The notes under the pieces: model-generated
Seen by the model: only the letters and a program-made list of their open reading frames with translations
Database searches by the model: none
What the model was told of the DNA's origin: nothing
Translations under genes and position numbers: made by a program
Source of the DNA: Paenibacillus bovis
Lineage (GTDB): Bacteria > Bacillota > Bacilli > Bacillales > Bacillaceae_C
Reading direction: 5' to 3'
Length of the DNA stretch: 64,000 bases
NCBI GenBank assembly: GCA_007679095.1
Contig: VEFU01000009.1
Span: forward strand, 35,279 to 99,278
Shown here: in pieces, positions 9,064 through 18,052 of the stretch
How positions within the stretch are numbered: the stretch's first letter is position 1
Layout of the letters: each line of letters opens with the position of its first letter

Positions 9064-9906
9064 ATGAAGACGGTAGTAGTGACCGATAGTACTTCATACA
9101 TACCTAAACACATTCGGGAAAATCTTAATATACATATGATTCCATTAAGTGTTGTCATTAACGGCGAGACATATCGCGAAGAAGTTGATTTAAATGTTTC
9201 AGATTTTTATGATGCAGTAAAAACGATTGAAACGCTTCCTACGACTACACAACCACCAATTGGTGAGTTTGAACAATTATATTCAAAACTAGCGGAAGAG
9301 TATGATGCTATTATTAGTATTCATCTTTCGAGTGGAATTAGTGGTACATATCAAGGAGCAGTTGCCGCTGCAGAAATGGCAGAGAATGTAAGGGTATACA
9401 CGTATGATTCTGAAATTAGCTGTATGGCACAAGGCTTCTATGTACTAGAGGCAGCGTCTATGGCGCAAGCAGGTAAAACTCCAGAGGAAATTCTCCCGCG
9501 TTTAGATGAATTAAAAGCGGAGATGAGTGCGTATTTTATGGTTGATGATTTATCCCATCTGCAACGTGGTGGTAGACTTTCAAGTGCACAAGCTGTCATT
9601 GGAAGTCTCTTAAATATTAAACCATTACTTCATTTCCAGGATAAAGTGATAGTTCCTTTTGAGAAAATCCGAACTCGAAAAAAAGCGATGAAGCGGATTG
9701 TTGACTTACTCGCGGAAGATGTAGAGAAAGGGAAGTTCTTACGTGCTACCATTATTCACGCCAATCGTGTGCAGGAAGCTGCAGATTGGAAGGCAGAATT
9801 AGCGGTACAATTCCCAACGGTTGATTTTAGTATTAGTTATTTCGGTCCTGTCATCGGTACCCATTTAGGGGAAGGTTCGATGGGGATGGCTTGGACGATT
9901 AAATAA
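9064..9906 (+). CDS. DegV family fatty-acid-binding protein
   Basis: Predicted 280-residue DegV protein. The ATG follows GAGGGTG by six bases. It begins VVTDSTSYIP, and the conserved lipid-binding features are present: the TSQP-like TTTQPPIGEF around residue 62, SSGISGTYQGA around 92 and DLSHLQRGGRLS around 160-172. The C-terminal GPVIGTHLGEGSMG is also typical. In Firmicutes, DegV/FakB proteins bind a fatty acid and present it to the kinase FakA for phosphorylation at the membrane. It stands directly before comFA, the position of yviA in B. subtilis, and has its own terminator. Confidence 0.9.
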   Translation: MKTVVVTDSTSYIPKHIRENLNIHMIPLSVVINGETYREEVDLNVSDFYDAVKTIETLPTTTQPPIGEFEQLYSKLAEEYDAIISIHLSSGISGTYQGAVAAAEMAENVRVYTYDSEISCMAQGFYVLEAASMAQAGKTPEEILPRLDELKAEMSAYFMVDDLSHLQRGGRLSSAQAVIGSLLNIKPLLHFQDKVIVPFEKIRTRKKAMKRIVDLLAEDVEKGKFLRATIIHANRVQEAADWKAELAVQFPTVDFSISYFGPVIGTHLGEGSMGMAWTIK

Positions 9907-9915
9907 TAAACATCT

Positions 9916-9951
9916 TAAAGGGTTGTCTTCTTGGAGACGGCCCTTTTCCTA
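9916..9951 (+). terminator. terminator between degV and comFA
   Basis: AAAGGGTTGTC pairs with GACGGCCCTTT (two G-U pairs), followed by TTCC. It probably separates degV from the competence genes. Confidence 0.65.
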
Positions 9952-9972
9952 TAAACTATATGAGGTGATATT

Positions 9973-11376
9973 TTGAAAGAAAGAAAATTAACTCCAATCA
10001 CACCTTCCTCATCGCTAGATCTCTCCACTTACCTCTCCGGTCGTTCGCTTCTTGCTAGTGAGATTCCTTATCCAGAAGAAAAACTTCAAAAGGTTGAACA
10101 TGTTCATGTTAGCCCTGGGCTTACGAAAAAGGCGAATAGTTGGCAGTGTAATCGTTGTGGAAATAGCAAGCAGCGGTTATTTGGGAATTTTCCTTGTGCT
10201 AATTGTCGTCAAGAGGAAGGATGCTATTATTGTAGGAGCTGTATCATGATGGGCAGGGTTTCTTCTTGTACACCTTTGTATCAGTGGGCTGGTCCAGCAC
10301 CAGAAATAATACCGGCGTCCCATCTTGCCTGGGACGGTGAACTATCAGTAGGACAACAACATGCATCTGATGAAGCTGTTCGCGCTGTAGAAACCGCTTC
10401 TGAACTGCTTGTGTGGGCAGTTTGTGGCGCAGGTAAAACGGAAGTGCTTTTTCAAGCGATTGATAAAGCATTACAGTTAGGAAAAAGGATTTGTATTGCT
10501 ACCCCAAGAACTGATGTCGTATTAGAATTAGCTCCTCGTTTTAAGAAGGTGTTTCCTACTATTTCAGTAGCTGCTCTGTATGGAGGCAGTGAAGACCGTC
10601 ATTTATTTGCTCCTCTCACCATTTCCACCACTCACCAACTTTTCCGTTTTAAAGATGCTTTCGATGTAATGGTAGTCGATGAGGTTGATGCTTTTCCGTT
10701 TTCATATGATGAAAATTTACAATGGGCAGTCGAAAAAGCAACAAAGCAAACTGGCACCCGTATATTTCTCACGGCGACTCCAAGTGAAAAATGGCAACTT
10801 GAATGTGCACAGGGTAAACGTCCCCATGTGAAAATTCCAGCTCGTTTCCATCGTCATCCACTTCCACTTCCAACATTTAAATGGGCTGGAAACTGGGAGA
10901 AACACCTTCGAAAAGGCCACATTCCAGCACCGATTGCAAAATGGGTACAACAACGAAAAGACAGCGGAAAACAAGCACTGCTTTTCCTCCCAAACATCGC
11001 ATTAATGGAACAAGTTCTTCCCTTGTTTGAAAAACTAAATCCGAGTATTGCTGCGGTCCATTCCGAAGATCCGGCACGGAAAGAAAAGGTAGAGAAGATG
11101 CGCCGCAATGAAATCTCCCTTTTACTAACGACGACAATTTTAGAAAGAGGAGTAACATTTCCGAATATTGATGTTGGCGTTATTGGTGCTGAGGACGCTA
11201 TTTTCACGGAAGCCGCACTCGTACAAATTGCAGGTCGAGTCGGAAGAAGTGTAGATTTTCCCACCGGAAATATAACGTTTTTTCATTTTGGCAGATCGAA
11301 GGCAATGCTACGCGCTTTATTTCATATTGACCTGATGAATAAAACGGCAAGAAAGCAGGGATTAATCGATGAATAG
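9973..11376 (+). CDS. comFA: ComFA, DEAD-box-like DNA translocase for transformation
   Basis: Predicted 467-residue cytosolic helicase-like ATPase that drives uptake of single-stranded DNA. It starts with TTG, five bases after GAGGTG. A Cys cluster (C59, C62, C75, C78, then C84, C87, C90) forms the ComFA zinc-finger region. Walker A is CGAGKTE at 151-157, the DEAD-like box is DEVD at 236-239, and motif III is TATPS near 259. The C-terminal helicase half includes ILERGVTFPNIDVGVIGAED and QIAGRVGRS. Length fits the family. It overlaps comFC by 8 bases; comFB, found between them in B. subtilis, is absent. Confidence 0.95.
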   Translation: MKERKLTPITPSSSLDLSTYLSGRSLLASEIPYPEEKLQKVEHVHVSPGLTKKANSWQCNRCGNSKQRLFGNFPCANCRQEEGCYYCRSCIMMGRVSSCTPLYQWAGPAPEIIPASHLAWDGELSVGQQHASDEAVRAVETASELLVWAVCGAGKTEVLFQAIDKALQLGKRICIATPRTDVVLELAPRFKKVFPTISVAALYGGSEDRHLFAPLTISTTHQLFRFKDAFDVMVVDEVDAFPFSYDENLQWAVEKATKQTGTRIFLTATPSEKWQLECAQGKRPHVKIPARFHRHPLPLPTFKWAGNWEKHLRKGHIPAPIAKWVQQRKDSGKQALLFLPNIALMEQVLPLFEKLNPSIAAVHSEDPARKEKVEKMRRNEISLLLTTTILERGVTFPNIDVGVIGAEDAIFTEAALVQIAGRVGRSVDFPTGNITFFHFGRSKAMLRALFHIDLMNKTARKQGLIDE

Positions 11377-12061
11377 TCATTGCCTATATTGTGATTCCTT
11401 TATACAAGGGCAAGTTTCATGGATGTCATTTTTATTTCCAACAGACGAACCAACATTGTGCAGCACTTGTTTACGACAATTACATGTAATAGAAGGAAAA
11501 CGATGTGATATATGTTCTCGTAGCCTTGAAAATTTAAAAACGGAGTACATCGAAGATAATATATGTTTGGATTGTATACGTTGGCGCAAGCAAGGGGATG
11601 TATTAGAGAAAAATATCTCCCTGTATCATTACAATGATTTTATGAAAGAGTTAATGGCGAAATTTAAGTTTCGCGGTGACTATGAATTAGGAAAAGTGTT
11701 TGTACCAGCAATACGGAAGGCGCTGAAAAAAATGGAATATGACATGCTTGTACCAATACCGCTAAGTAGGGAAAGACTGAAAGAAAGAGGCTTTAATCAA
11801 GCAGCTGCCCTTGGACAACTGGCTGGCTTTGAAATAACCGATGTGTTAGAACGACACCATTCCGAAAAACAATCGAAGAAAACAAGAAGGGAAAGGTTAC
11901 AGCAATCAAGCATTTTCACATTAAAAAGAGATGACGTAAGCAGAAAGAAAATTCTCCTGATTGACGATATTTATACAACCGGGACAACGTTACGACATGC
12001 AGCAAAAACATTAAAAAATGCGGGCGCAAAATATATTCAAGCTTTAACGATTGCAAGATAG
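11369..12061 (+). CDS. comFC: ComFC, phosphoribosyltransferase-fold competence protein
   Basis: Predicted 230-residue protein with four CxxC-type pairs in the first ~75 residues (CLYC, CSTC, CDIC, CLDC), which form a zinc-binding head. A type I phosphoribosyltransferase domain follows, with the PRPP loop ILLIDDIYTTGTT at about 194-206 and the upstream VPIPLSRERLKERGFNQA. It is needed for transformation in naturally competent bacteria and acts with ComFA, which overlaps it by 8 bases. A sigma-D promoter begins directly after its stop, so the flagellar genes downstream can be expressed separately. Confidence 0.93.
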   Translation: MNSHCLYCDSFIQGQVSWMSFLFPTDEPTLCSTCLRQLHVIEGKRCDICSRSLENLKTEYIEDNICLDCIRWRKQGDVLEKNISLYHYNDFMKELMAKFKFRGDYELGKVFVPAIRKALKKMEYDMLVPIPLSRERLKERGFNQAAALGQLAGFEITDVLERHHSEKQSKKTRRERLQQSSIFTLKRDDVSRKKILLIDDIYTTGTTLRHAAKTLKNAGAKYIQALTIAR

Positions 12062-12088
12062 TGAAAAAGTTTAAAAAATAGCCGATAT
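12062..12088 (+). promoter_or_regulatory. sigma-D promoter of yvyF-flgM
   Basis: TGAA, 15 bp spacer, then GCCGATAT, a perfect sigma-D -10 element, 40 bp before yvyF. In B. subtilis the flgM transcript has a sigma-D promoter at the same place. Confidence 0.8.
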
Positions 12089-12127
12089 AAAGGATAGGAT
12101 CATTGGATGTAAAGGAGCGTTCTTAAA

Positions 12128-12523
12128 ATGAATTTGTCAAACTGTCCAAAGTGCGGCGAAATTTTTGTGAAAAACGCTGTTAGGGAAATGTGTGAAAAGT
12201 GTTTTCGTGAGGAAGAAAAACTATTCCAGAAAGTATATACTTTTTTAAAAAAGCGAGAAAATAGAGCTGCTACAATTGAAACTGTCGTAAAAGCTAACAA
12301 TGTGGAAGCAGAATTACTATATAAATGGATTAAAAAGGGAAAACTTCATACGACGCTTTTTCCAAATATGGGTTATCCTTGTGATAATTGTGGAACAATA
12401 ATTACGAAGGGCAAGCTTTGTGATAAATGTTCGAATACAATTACAAGTGAATTAGCAATATTTGAAGAAGAAAAAGAGCGAATGGAGAAGCTACATAGAA
12501 GCACGTACCACTCGCAGAAATAG
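12128..12523 (+). CDS. yvyF: YvyF, flagellar-operon zinc-ribbon protein (TIGR03826-like)
   Basis: Predicted 131-residue protein with an N-terminal zinc ribbon (CPKCGEIF and CEKC), a central helical part that may be a small DNA- or protein-binding domain, and a second Cys cluster (CDNC and CDKC) near residues 82-102. It matches the YvyF family by sequence and by position between comFC and flgM. Function is not established; it is thought to belong to flagellar regulation because it is always cotranscribed with flgM. Confidence 0.88.
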   Translation: MNLSNCPKCGEIFVKNAVREMCEKCFREEEKLFQKVYTFLKKRENRAATIETVVKANNVEAELLYKWIKKGKLHTTLFPNMGYPCDNCGTIITKGKLCDKCSNTITSELAIFEEEKERMEKLHRSTYHSQK

Positions 12524-12628
12524 TCGAAAATTGAAGAAAGGTTCTTTGATGATGTGACTAAACATTTATTACAAGCAACCGATAAAAAGAGTACAAGGTA
12601 ATTTTGGACGGATTGAAGGAGTGAGAAT

Positions 12629-12883
12629 ATGAAGATCAATCCTTTTCGACATGTGGATATGAACCCATATAAAAAGCAAATCAATAAAGTTGAACAACCA
12701 CAAGTAACTGGAAAAAAGGATAAGGTGGAGATTTCATCAGAAGCGAAAGAAATGATGCAAGTTTCCTCTGTTGTGAAAGAACGCGAAGCTCGTGTTGCTG
12801 AGTTGAAGAACCAAGTTCAAAGTGGTAACTATAAACCAGACCCAAAAGCAATAGCCAAGGGAATTGCAAATTTTTATAAGTAA
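12629..12883 (+). CDS. flgM: FlgM, anti-sigma-D factor
   Basis: Predicted 84-residue protein starting MKINPF behind AAGGAGTG. It has a disordered basic N-terminus, DKVEISSEAKEMM in the middle and a C-terminal helix pair with VAELKNQVQSGNYKPDPKAIA that binds sigma factor. It holds sigma-D inactive until the hook-basal body is complete. Six or so promoters of sigma-D type in this window would be under its control. An intrinsic terminator follows at 12995. Confidence 0.93.
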   Translation: MKINPFRHVDMNPYKKQINKVEQPQVTGKKDKVEISSEAKEMMQVSSVVKEREARVAELKNQVQSGNYKPDPKAIAKGIANFYK

Positions 12884-12994
12884 ATAGATAAGGAACGGAT
12901 TCGATGATTGCTCAAGGATGAGCATCCATGTATGCAGCAAAGGCCAATATTGTTGGTTTTATTTGCTGAGCTTACTTTTTGAGAATCTGACCTG

Positions 12995-13044
12995 TAGGAA
13001 TGTACCCTGCAAGGCGGTTGCAGACAAGGTATATTCCTTTTTTA
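12995..13044 (+). terminator. strong intrinsic terminator after flgM
   Basis: Outer arms AGGAATGTACC and GGTATATTCCT with an inner CTGC/GCAG stem, then T6. It splits flgM from the FliK-like gene, so that gene needs read-through or its own promoter. Confidence 0.85.
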
Positions 13045-13068
13045 TTTTGATCAAAAGGTGTGAAAACC

Positions 13069-15318
13069 ATGATTATACAAAACCAAACTCAATCTACAAA
13101 AATAGCACAGACCCCACAGCCAGTGAAAACTGGAACGACTCATCAAGCGACTGTAGTCGAAAAACTACCAAATGATGAAGCAATTGTACAAATGAAGGGC
13201 CAGGATGTCCGTGTGAAGGTGGAGGGGGAACTACCTGCATCCGGAAGAGTCATGTTGCAAATAAAAGATGCTTCACAGGATATGCCTGTTGTGAAAGTAA
13301 TACCTTCACCTGTATCAAAGGAACAAACGACAAAACCAACTCCTGCATTACCAGAAAGCTTAAGACAAGTTGTACAACTATTACAAGACAATAAAGTTCC
13401 GATATCACGGGAAATGCTTCAGCAAATAAAGACCTTTCTGGACAAGACTCCTAACGCAACTGCACAACAGCTTGAAACAATCACACGGATGGTGCAAAAG
13501 AAACTTGATTTTACACCAACGCAAATGAAGGCAGTGCATGAAGCGTTACACGGAAATAAGCTAGGAGCTGTTTTACAAGACTTACTAACAGACATGGATC
13601 CTGATTTCCAAGTACAACAAACAAAGCCGAATGAGTCATCTCGTGTTGTTGCATTGCTGAGTAAACTCGAACAAGTTGTTGCTGAACCAGCAAAATTGCA
13701 AGCTATCCAGCAGTTACTAAATCAAGCGACAAAGGGAGAGAGCGTCGATAAAATTGCTAAAGCGATCATGAATCAATTTTCTCATGAATTAAAGGCAAAT
13801 CCAGAACTGGCGAGAGAAGTTGCTGCCATCATTAAAGAAGCATCTGCTACAAAACCAAGTGCCATTACCATTCAACTTTCTGGATCTGAAGCTACTTTAG
13901 CGAAAGAAGATTCTCCTTTACAAGCAATGCTGAAGCAAGCGATGCAACAAATAAAATCGGGTACAGATTTGCAAAAAGTTATTCAATTGATAAAAAATGG
14001 ACTCGAGCAAGTAGAACTACCTTCAAATGAAAAGCTGCATATCCAAACTGCTCTTTCCCAAGCGGAGCAACTACAAGGACTCGGAAAAGAATTAGCAGCT
14101 CGCCAACAATTGGCTCAAGCAGTTAGTAAGGTAGAAGTACCACAAGTACCGGCTCCAGAAGCTGGACAAGCGGAATCCACTTATCGCTTGAGTAGTGATC
14201 TTTTAGCAAGTATTCCTATTCAATCACGAGACATTCTCGTCACAACGATAACGAAGAAACTGTCCCAAGCTGCCACTGACTTTAAAGCAGTCCAACGCGA
14301 TATAAGCAATTCATTACGGACGGCAGACAGCTTAATTCGTCAGGCGCCAATTCAAGCGCGACCTTCTCTGGAATCCGCAATTAAACAGTTAGATAACGCG
14401 ATTTTAAAAAGTGACTTTATGTTATATACCGATATGAAAACAGAGAAACAACTTCTTCAAGCTAGTTCGCAACTTCATGAAGCACGGAAATTACTAAATA
14501 GAGGAGAACGCGGGCAAGCGAGTGAAATCATTCATCAAGTAAGACAAACAGTGGAGAAAATCATGTTCCAACCTTCAGACCAACGAGTAAAACATTTTGT
14601 ATCAGACGAATTAATGAAGCTAGAAGAAATCCCATTAGCGAAGCAACTAGCACGATCCATTGAAGAACCATTACAAACATTAAGAAGTGAACCTACTGCT
14701 AGAAATACGCTCGAGTATGTCCGCAGCCTAGGATTAATGCGTGATTCTGATATTGCACATCGTTTAGTTGCTGGGGATGGAAGTAAAGCAGAAACAGATG
14801 CATCATTAAAAAGTACATTAATGAAACTGATTCAAGCAGAAGGAAATAGTGCTGCAGGTCAAAGGGCAGAACAAGCATTACAAAATATCACTGGTCAACA
14901 ATTATTAAGTAAAAGTGATGCAAGTGGTTTACAGACAATGCTATTTTCTCTGCCAATAGTTTTACGCGACCAAGTGGAAAATGTAAAAGTATTTTTAAAA
15001 TCACAAAGCAATCAACAAAAGATAGATTGGGAGAATTGTAGTTTATACTTTCTCCTCGAAACAAAAAGGATGGGGGATGTCGGCATTATGCTGACAGCTG
15101 TTGACCGCAACTTATCAATTACCATTAAAAATGATAGCGAGCAATTTCAGGAACGGATTACTCCACTTGCTGAAAAAGCGAAAGAAAGGCTAGAAGACAT
15201 CGGCTATCACATTGGCAAAATCCAATTCAGTCCTTTAACGGAAGTAGAAAAAATACAAGAAGCAAAAACAGAAAAAAAGCCAACTTTCACAGAAAGAGGG
15301 TACGATTTTACCGTATGA
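13069..15318 (+). CDS. FliK-like flagellar hook-length control protein (YlqG-type)
   Basis: Predicted 749-residue protein starting at the ATG eight bases after AAAAGGTG. The N-terminal ~100 residues look like a small beta domain (QATVVEKLPNDEAIVQMKGQ). The long centre (about 110-600) is Gln/Ala/Lys-rich and helical. The last ~130 residues (from about 620, containing YFLLETKRMGDVGIMLTAVD) have the pattern of the FliK/Flg_hook C-terminal domain. It overlaps a downstream FlhB-C-like gene by 4 bases. In bacilli, YlqG/YlqH form such a pair, suggesting a secreted protein and an accessory export-gate piece. The usual fliK of the fla/che operon would be elsewhere. Family call by eye, moderate certainty. 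Confidence 0.65.
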   Translation: MIIQNQTQSTKIAQTPQPVKTGTTHQATVVEKLPNDEAIVQMKGQDVRVKVEGELPASGRVMLQIKDASQDMPVVKVIPSPVSKEQTTKPTPALPESLRQVVQLLQDNKVPISREMLQQIKTFLDKTPNATAQQLETITRMVQKKLDFTPTQMKAVHEALHGNKLGAVLQDLLTDMDPDFQVQQTKPNESSRVVALLSKLEQVVAEPAKLQAIQQLLNQATKGESVDKIAKAIMNQFSHELKANPELAREVAAIIKEASATKPSAITIQLSGSEATLAKEDSPLQAMLKQAMQQIKSGTDLQKVIQLIKNGLEQVELPSNEKLHIQTALSQAEQLQGLGKELAARQQLAQAVSKVEVPQVPAPEAGQAESTYRLSSDLLASIPIQSRDILVTTITKKLSQAATDFKAVQRDISNSLRTADSLIRQAPIQARPSLESAIKQLDNAILKSDFMLYTDMKTEKQLLQASSQLHEARKLLNRGERGQASEIIHQVRQTVEKIMFQPSDQRVKHFVSDELMKLEEIPLAKQLARSIEEPLQTLRSEPTARNTLEYVRSLGLMRDSDIAHRLVAGDGSKAETDASLKSTLMKLIQAEGNSAAGQRAEQALQNITGQQLLSKSDASGLQTMLFSLPIVLRDQVENVKVFLKSQSNQQKIDWENCSLYFLLETKRMGDVGIMLTAVDRNLSITIKNDSEQFQERITPLAEKAKERLEDIGYHIGKIQFSPLTEVEKIQEAKTEKKPTFTERGYDFTV

Positions 15319-15614
15319 TACCAAACTACTATAACCAAAAAAATCGTCGTCTCAAGAATGGACCTTCTGCAGCCGTCATTCGCTATGATGAGGCAGAAGG
15401 TCAAGCGCCAACCGTTGTCGCCCAAGGAACAGGAGCAGTGGCAACGAAAATAATGGCACTCGCCAAACAGCACGGCATCCAAATGCAAGAGGATGAAAGT
15501 CTCGTAGGCCAGCTGCTAGATATTGATCTCGGGAGCAATGTTCCACCACAGCTTTATTCTGTGATTGCAGAGATATTACTGCTGTTGGAAGAAATGGACC
15601 GGAAACACCGCTAA
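15315..15614 (+). CDS. ylqH: YlqH-type protein, stand-alone FlhB C-terminal domain
   Basis: Predicted 99-residue cytosolic protein. It aligns by eye with the FlhB/EscU cytosolic domain: AAVIRYDEAEGQAPTVVAQG, then ATKIMALAKQHGIQ, a DESL segment, and VPPQLYSVIAEILLLL at the end. The autocleavage motif NPTH of FlhB is replaced by NGPS, so it should not self-cleave. The start overlaps the stop of the FliK-like gene (ATGA), indicating coupled translation and a joint role in flagellar export. It is followed by a sigma-D promoter for fliS. Confidence 0.8.
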   Translation: MIPNYYNQKNRRLKNGPSAAVIRYDEAEGQAPTVVAQGTGAVATKIMALAKQHGIQMQEDESLVGQLLDIDLGSNVPPQLYSVIAEILLLLEEMDRKHR

Positions 15615-15648
15615 GAGATTTATTACAATCTATTTTCAAAAATAACAG

Positions 15649-15675
15649 TAAAAAAAATGTCGAAATAACCGATAT
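15649..15675 (+). promoter_or_regulatory. sigma-D promoter of fliS and the first flagellin
   Basis: TAAA, 15 bp spacer, ACCGATAT: an almost perfect sigma-D promoter, 24 bp before the fliS start. Confidence 0.85.
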
Positions 15676-15698
15676 GTAATATGAATGGAGGAAGACGT

Positions 15699-16127
15699 AT
15701 GGACTTTTTAACAAAAGAATTAATCTATCAGAAGACGCCGCAGCAAATCACTGCGCTCCTCTATGAAGCAGGTATCGCTAAATTAACGGAAGCAATTAAA
15801 CAAATAGAAGCAAACCAACCACTTGCTGCAAATGAAAACTTGCAAAAAGTGAATGATATTATTGAACGTCTCGGTGCTGGAATTAACTATGAGGCAGGCA
15901 TTATCGCCGATCAACTAGACACTTTATACAATTACATGGCCAACCAAGTAGTAGTAGGTAACTTAAAGAAAGATGTATCGATCTTACAAGAGGTCCTACA
16001 AATTATGGAAGATATCGCAAGTGCATGGAACGAAGCGATGGTATCTGGAAATCAAGATGCACAAAAGGCATTACATAAAAAGACAAGTGCGTATGAACAA
16101 AATGTGAAGGTGCTAACTCGCGACTAG
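15699..16127 (+). CDS. fliS: FliS, flagellin export chaperone
   Basis: Predicted 142-residue four-helix protein that binds the flagellin C-terminus and keeps it unpolymerised before export. The start ATG follows GGAGGA by six bases. Recognisable parts are YQKTPQQITALLYEAGIAKL near the N-terminus and VNDIIERLGAGINYEAGIIADQLDTLYNYM in the middle. It sits 14 bp before a flagellin gene and shares its sigma-D promoter, rather than following fliD as in B. subtilis; no fliD is in the window. Confidence 0.88.
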   Translation: MDFLTKELIYQKTPQQITALLYEAGIAKLTEAIKQIEANQPLAANENLQKVNDIIERLGAGINYEAGIIADQLDTLYNYMANQVVVGNLKKDVSILQEVLQIMEDIASAWNEAMVSGNQDAQKALHKKTSAYEQNVKVLTRD

Positions 16128-16141
16128 GGGGAAAAGAAAAG

Positions 16142-16957
16142 ATGAGAATTAATCATAATATCCAAGCGTTAAACGCTTATCGAAATCTATCACAAACAAT
16201 GGCAGCTACATCGAAAAGCCTAGAAAAGCTATCATCTGGATTACGAATTAATCGCGCAGCAGATGATGCAGCTGGTCTAGCAATCTCTGAAAAAATGCGT
16301 TCGCAAATTCGTGGACTTAATATGGCAGAGCGCAATGCCCTTGATGCTGTATCACTTATCCAAACGGCAGAAGGCGCATTAAATGAAACTCACTCGATTT
16401 TACAAAGAATGCGTGAACTGAGTGTTCAAGCTGCAAACGGGACGATGGAAGACGACGATCGCAAATCAATTCAGCTAGAAATTGATCAGTTGGTTGAAGA
16501 AGTGGATAGAATAGCAGAAAAAACCGAGTTTAATGCGAAGTCATTGTTAGACGGGACTAATTCCGCAGGGTTTGTTTTTCAAATTGGAGCAAATAATGGG
16601 GATCAACTTACTGTTGATATTGGAAAAATGGATAGTGCTAGTATTGGAATAGGCTCAGTAGATATATCTACTGTAGCGGGTGCAAACAATGCCTTGACAG
16701 CAATTGATAGTGCTATTGCTGCTGTTTCTGAACAACGTGCAAAACTCGGAGCATACCAAAACCGCCTTGAGCACACTGTTACAAACTTACAAACAGCAAA
16801 TGAAAACTTAACAGCTGCTGAATCACGTATTCGCGACCTTGATATGGCGCTAGAAATGTCCAACTTCACGAAGAGTAATATCTTAAACCAAGCAGGACAA
16901 GCGATGCTAGCTCAAGCAAATCAGTTGCCACAAGGAATATTACAATTACTACAATAA
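16142..16957 (+). CDS. flagellin (uninterrupted copy)
   Basis: Predicted 271-residue flagellin, exported and polymerised as filament. The conserved N-terminal D0/D1 region is MRINHNIQALNAYRNLSQ and ADDAAGLAISEKMR. The C-terminal D1/D0 region includes GAYQNRLEHTVTNL and ends AMLAQANQLPQGILQLLQ. The central variable part is short, so the filament surface is minimal. At codon 234-235 the sequence GAT-ATG is continuous; the same point in hag at 22.8 kb carries an intron. Cotranscribed with fliS. Its leader lacks the CsrA hairpin seen before hag. Confidence 0.93.
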   Translation: MRINHNIQALNAYRNLSQTMAATSKSLEKLSSGLRINRAADDAAGLAISEKMRSQIRGLNMAERNALDAVSLIQTAEGALNETHSILQRMRELSVQAANGTMEDDDRKSIQLEIDQLVEEVDRIAEKTEFNAKSLLDGTNSAGFVFQIGANNGDQLTVDIGKMDSASIGIGSVDISTVAGANNALTAIDSAIAAVSEQRAKLGAYQNRLEHTVTNLQTANENLTAAESRIRDLDMALEMSNFTKSNILNQAGQAMLAQANQLPQGILQLLQ

Positions 16958-16963
16958 TGATGT

Positions 16964-17000
16964 ATAGGGGTGACTCTATTTTGACATTGAGCCACCCCTA
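16964..17000 (+). terminator. hairpin after the first flagellin gene
   Basis: TAGGGGTG-A-CTC pairs with GAG-C-CACCCCTA. The tail is only moderately T-rich, so termination may be partial. Confidence 0.6.
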
Positions 17001-17065
17001 AATACTTTCTTATCGTTTTCATGTGATAAAATAAAAAGCAATATTTTAAAGACGGAGTGATCTTC

Positions 17066-17503
17066 ATGGATGTGCGTAGAATTGAAAAAGCCGGAATCAA
17101 TAATGTGCAACGTAAGGAACAAGTAGCTACGGATTCCGTTAAGTTTTCCGAAGTGATGGCGAAAGGCCGAGAAAACATTGTTTATGAACGGATGGCACAA
17201 TTACGCATCGAAATTGAACAGCAAGGCCAGAAACTTGCCAAATCACAAACTATTGAAGATTTTAAAAAGTACAAGCAGCTCGTGAAGTCCTTTATGGAAG
17301 ACGCTGTCGGCAGTGGATTGCAACTGGAAGAACAACGCGGACTTGATTGGCGTGGACGTACAAAAGTATACAAAATCGTCAAAGAAGTAGATAAGAAATT
17401 AATTGATTTGGCAAATACTGTCCTTGACAAAGAGCAAAGAGGTTTAGATATTCTGGCACTCGTAGGCGAAATCCAAGGATTACTGATCAATATTTACGCT
17501 TAA
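17066..17503 (+). CDS. YaaR family protein (DUF327)
   Basis: Predicted 145-residue helical cytosolic protein. The ATG is taken because GGAGTG precedes it by six bases. The family signature is a C-terminal stretch including KKYKQLVKSFMEDAVGSGLQ and GRTKVYKIVKEVDKKLIDLA. Function is unknown. Placement between a flagellin gene and flgN, rather than near the sporulation/DNA genes where B. subtilis yaaR lies, hints at a flagellar link in this lineage. Confidence 0.8.
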   Translation: MDVRRIEKAGINNVQRKEQVATDSVKFSEVMAKGRENIVYERMAQLRIEIEQQGQKLAKSQTIEDFKKYKQLVKSFMEDAVGSGLQLEEQRGLDWRGRTKVYKIVKEVDKKLIDLANTVLDKEQRGLDILALVGEIQGLLINIYA

Positions 17504-17526
17504 TATTAAGCTGATTTTGTCGATAT
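17500..17526 (+). promoter_or_regulatory. possible weak sigma-D promoter of flgN-flgK-flgL
   Basis: GTCGATAT at 17519-17526 with TAAT about 14 bp upstream (17501). The -10 is good, the -35 imperfect. Confidence 0.5.
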
Positions 17527-17548
17527 AAAAATATAGGAGGGTCATAGG

Positions 17549-18034
17549 ATGACGACCCAAACATTAATTACAGCAATGCAAAAATTGCTCGAGTTACACA
17601 AAGAGCTTTTACAAACAGCTAATGAAAAAACTGCTGCTTTGAAAAACAATGATGTCGAAGAGCTAACAAAAATTCTTCGTACAGAGCAAAAAATAGCAGC
17701 AAGTATTCAAATTACGAATAATAAACGTCAGCAAGTAGCTGAAGTTTTAGCAAAAGGCAATAAAGACGTAACGATATCAGATATTATTGCGATGCTTGAA
17801 GGAGCGGAGCAGGAAGAGTTACAGCAGCTACAAGAAGAGTTAGGAGCTGTTCTTGCGCAACTGAAAGATGTAAATGAACTTAACCAACAGCTGCTAAAAC
17901 TCTCACTACAATTTATTCACTTAAACCTCGATTTAATGGCACCTGAGCTAGACAATGCCAATTATACAAAAACAAGAAACGAAGCAAATGATCATCCAAG
18001 TCCAGGAAAATCAATATTCGATTCTAAGGCTTAA
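17549..18034 (+). CDS. flgN: FlgN family export chaperone for FlgK/FlgL
   Basis: Predicted 161-residue helical protein starting behind AGGAGG. Long amphipathic helices (LLELHKELLQTANEKTAALKN; LAQLKDVNELNQQLLKLSLQ) match FlgN, which keeps hook-filament junction proteins soluble for export. Immediately upstream of flgK, 18 bp apart, as in B. subtilis (yvyG). Confidence 0.88.
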   Translation: MTTQTLITAMQKLLELHKELLQTANEKTAALKNNDVEELTKILRTEQKIAASIQITNNKRQQVAEVLAKGNKDVTISDIIAMLEGAEQEELQQLQEELGAVLAQLKDVNELNQQLLKLSLQFIHLNLDLMAPELDNANYTKTRNEANDHPSPGKSIFDSKA

Positions 18035-18052
18035 CAGAAGGGAGGAAACAAG

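Noticed and set aside
12995..13044. Riboswitch before the FliK-like gene
   Set aside because: The element is a simple two-tier hairpin with T6; no aptamer class is recognisable, so it is listed as a terminator.
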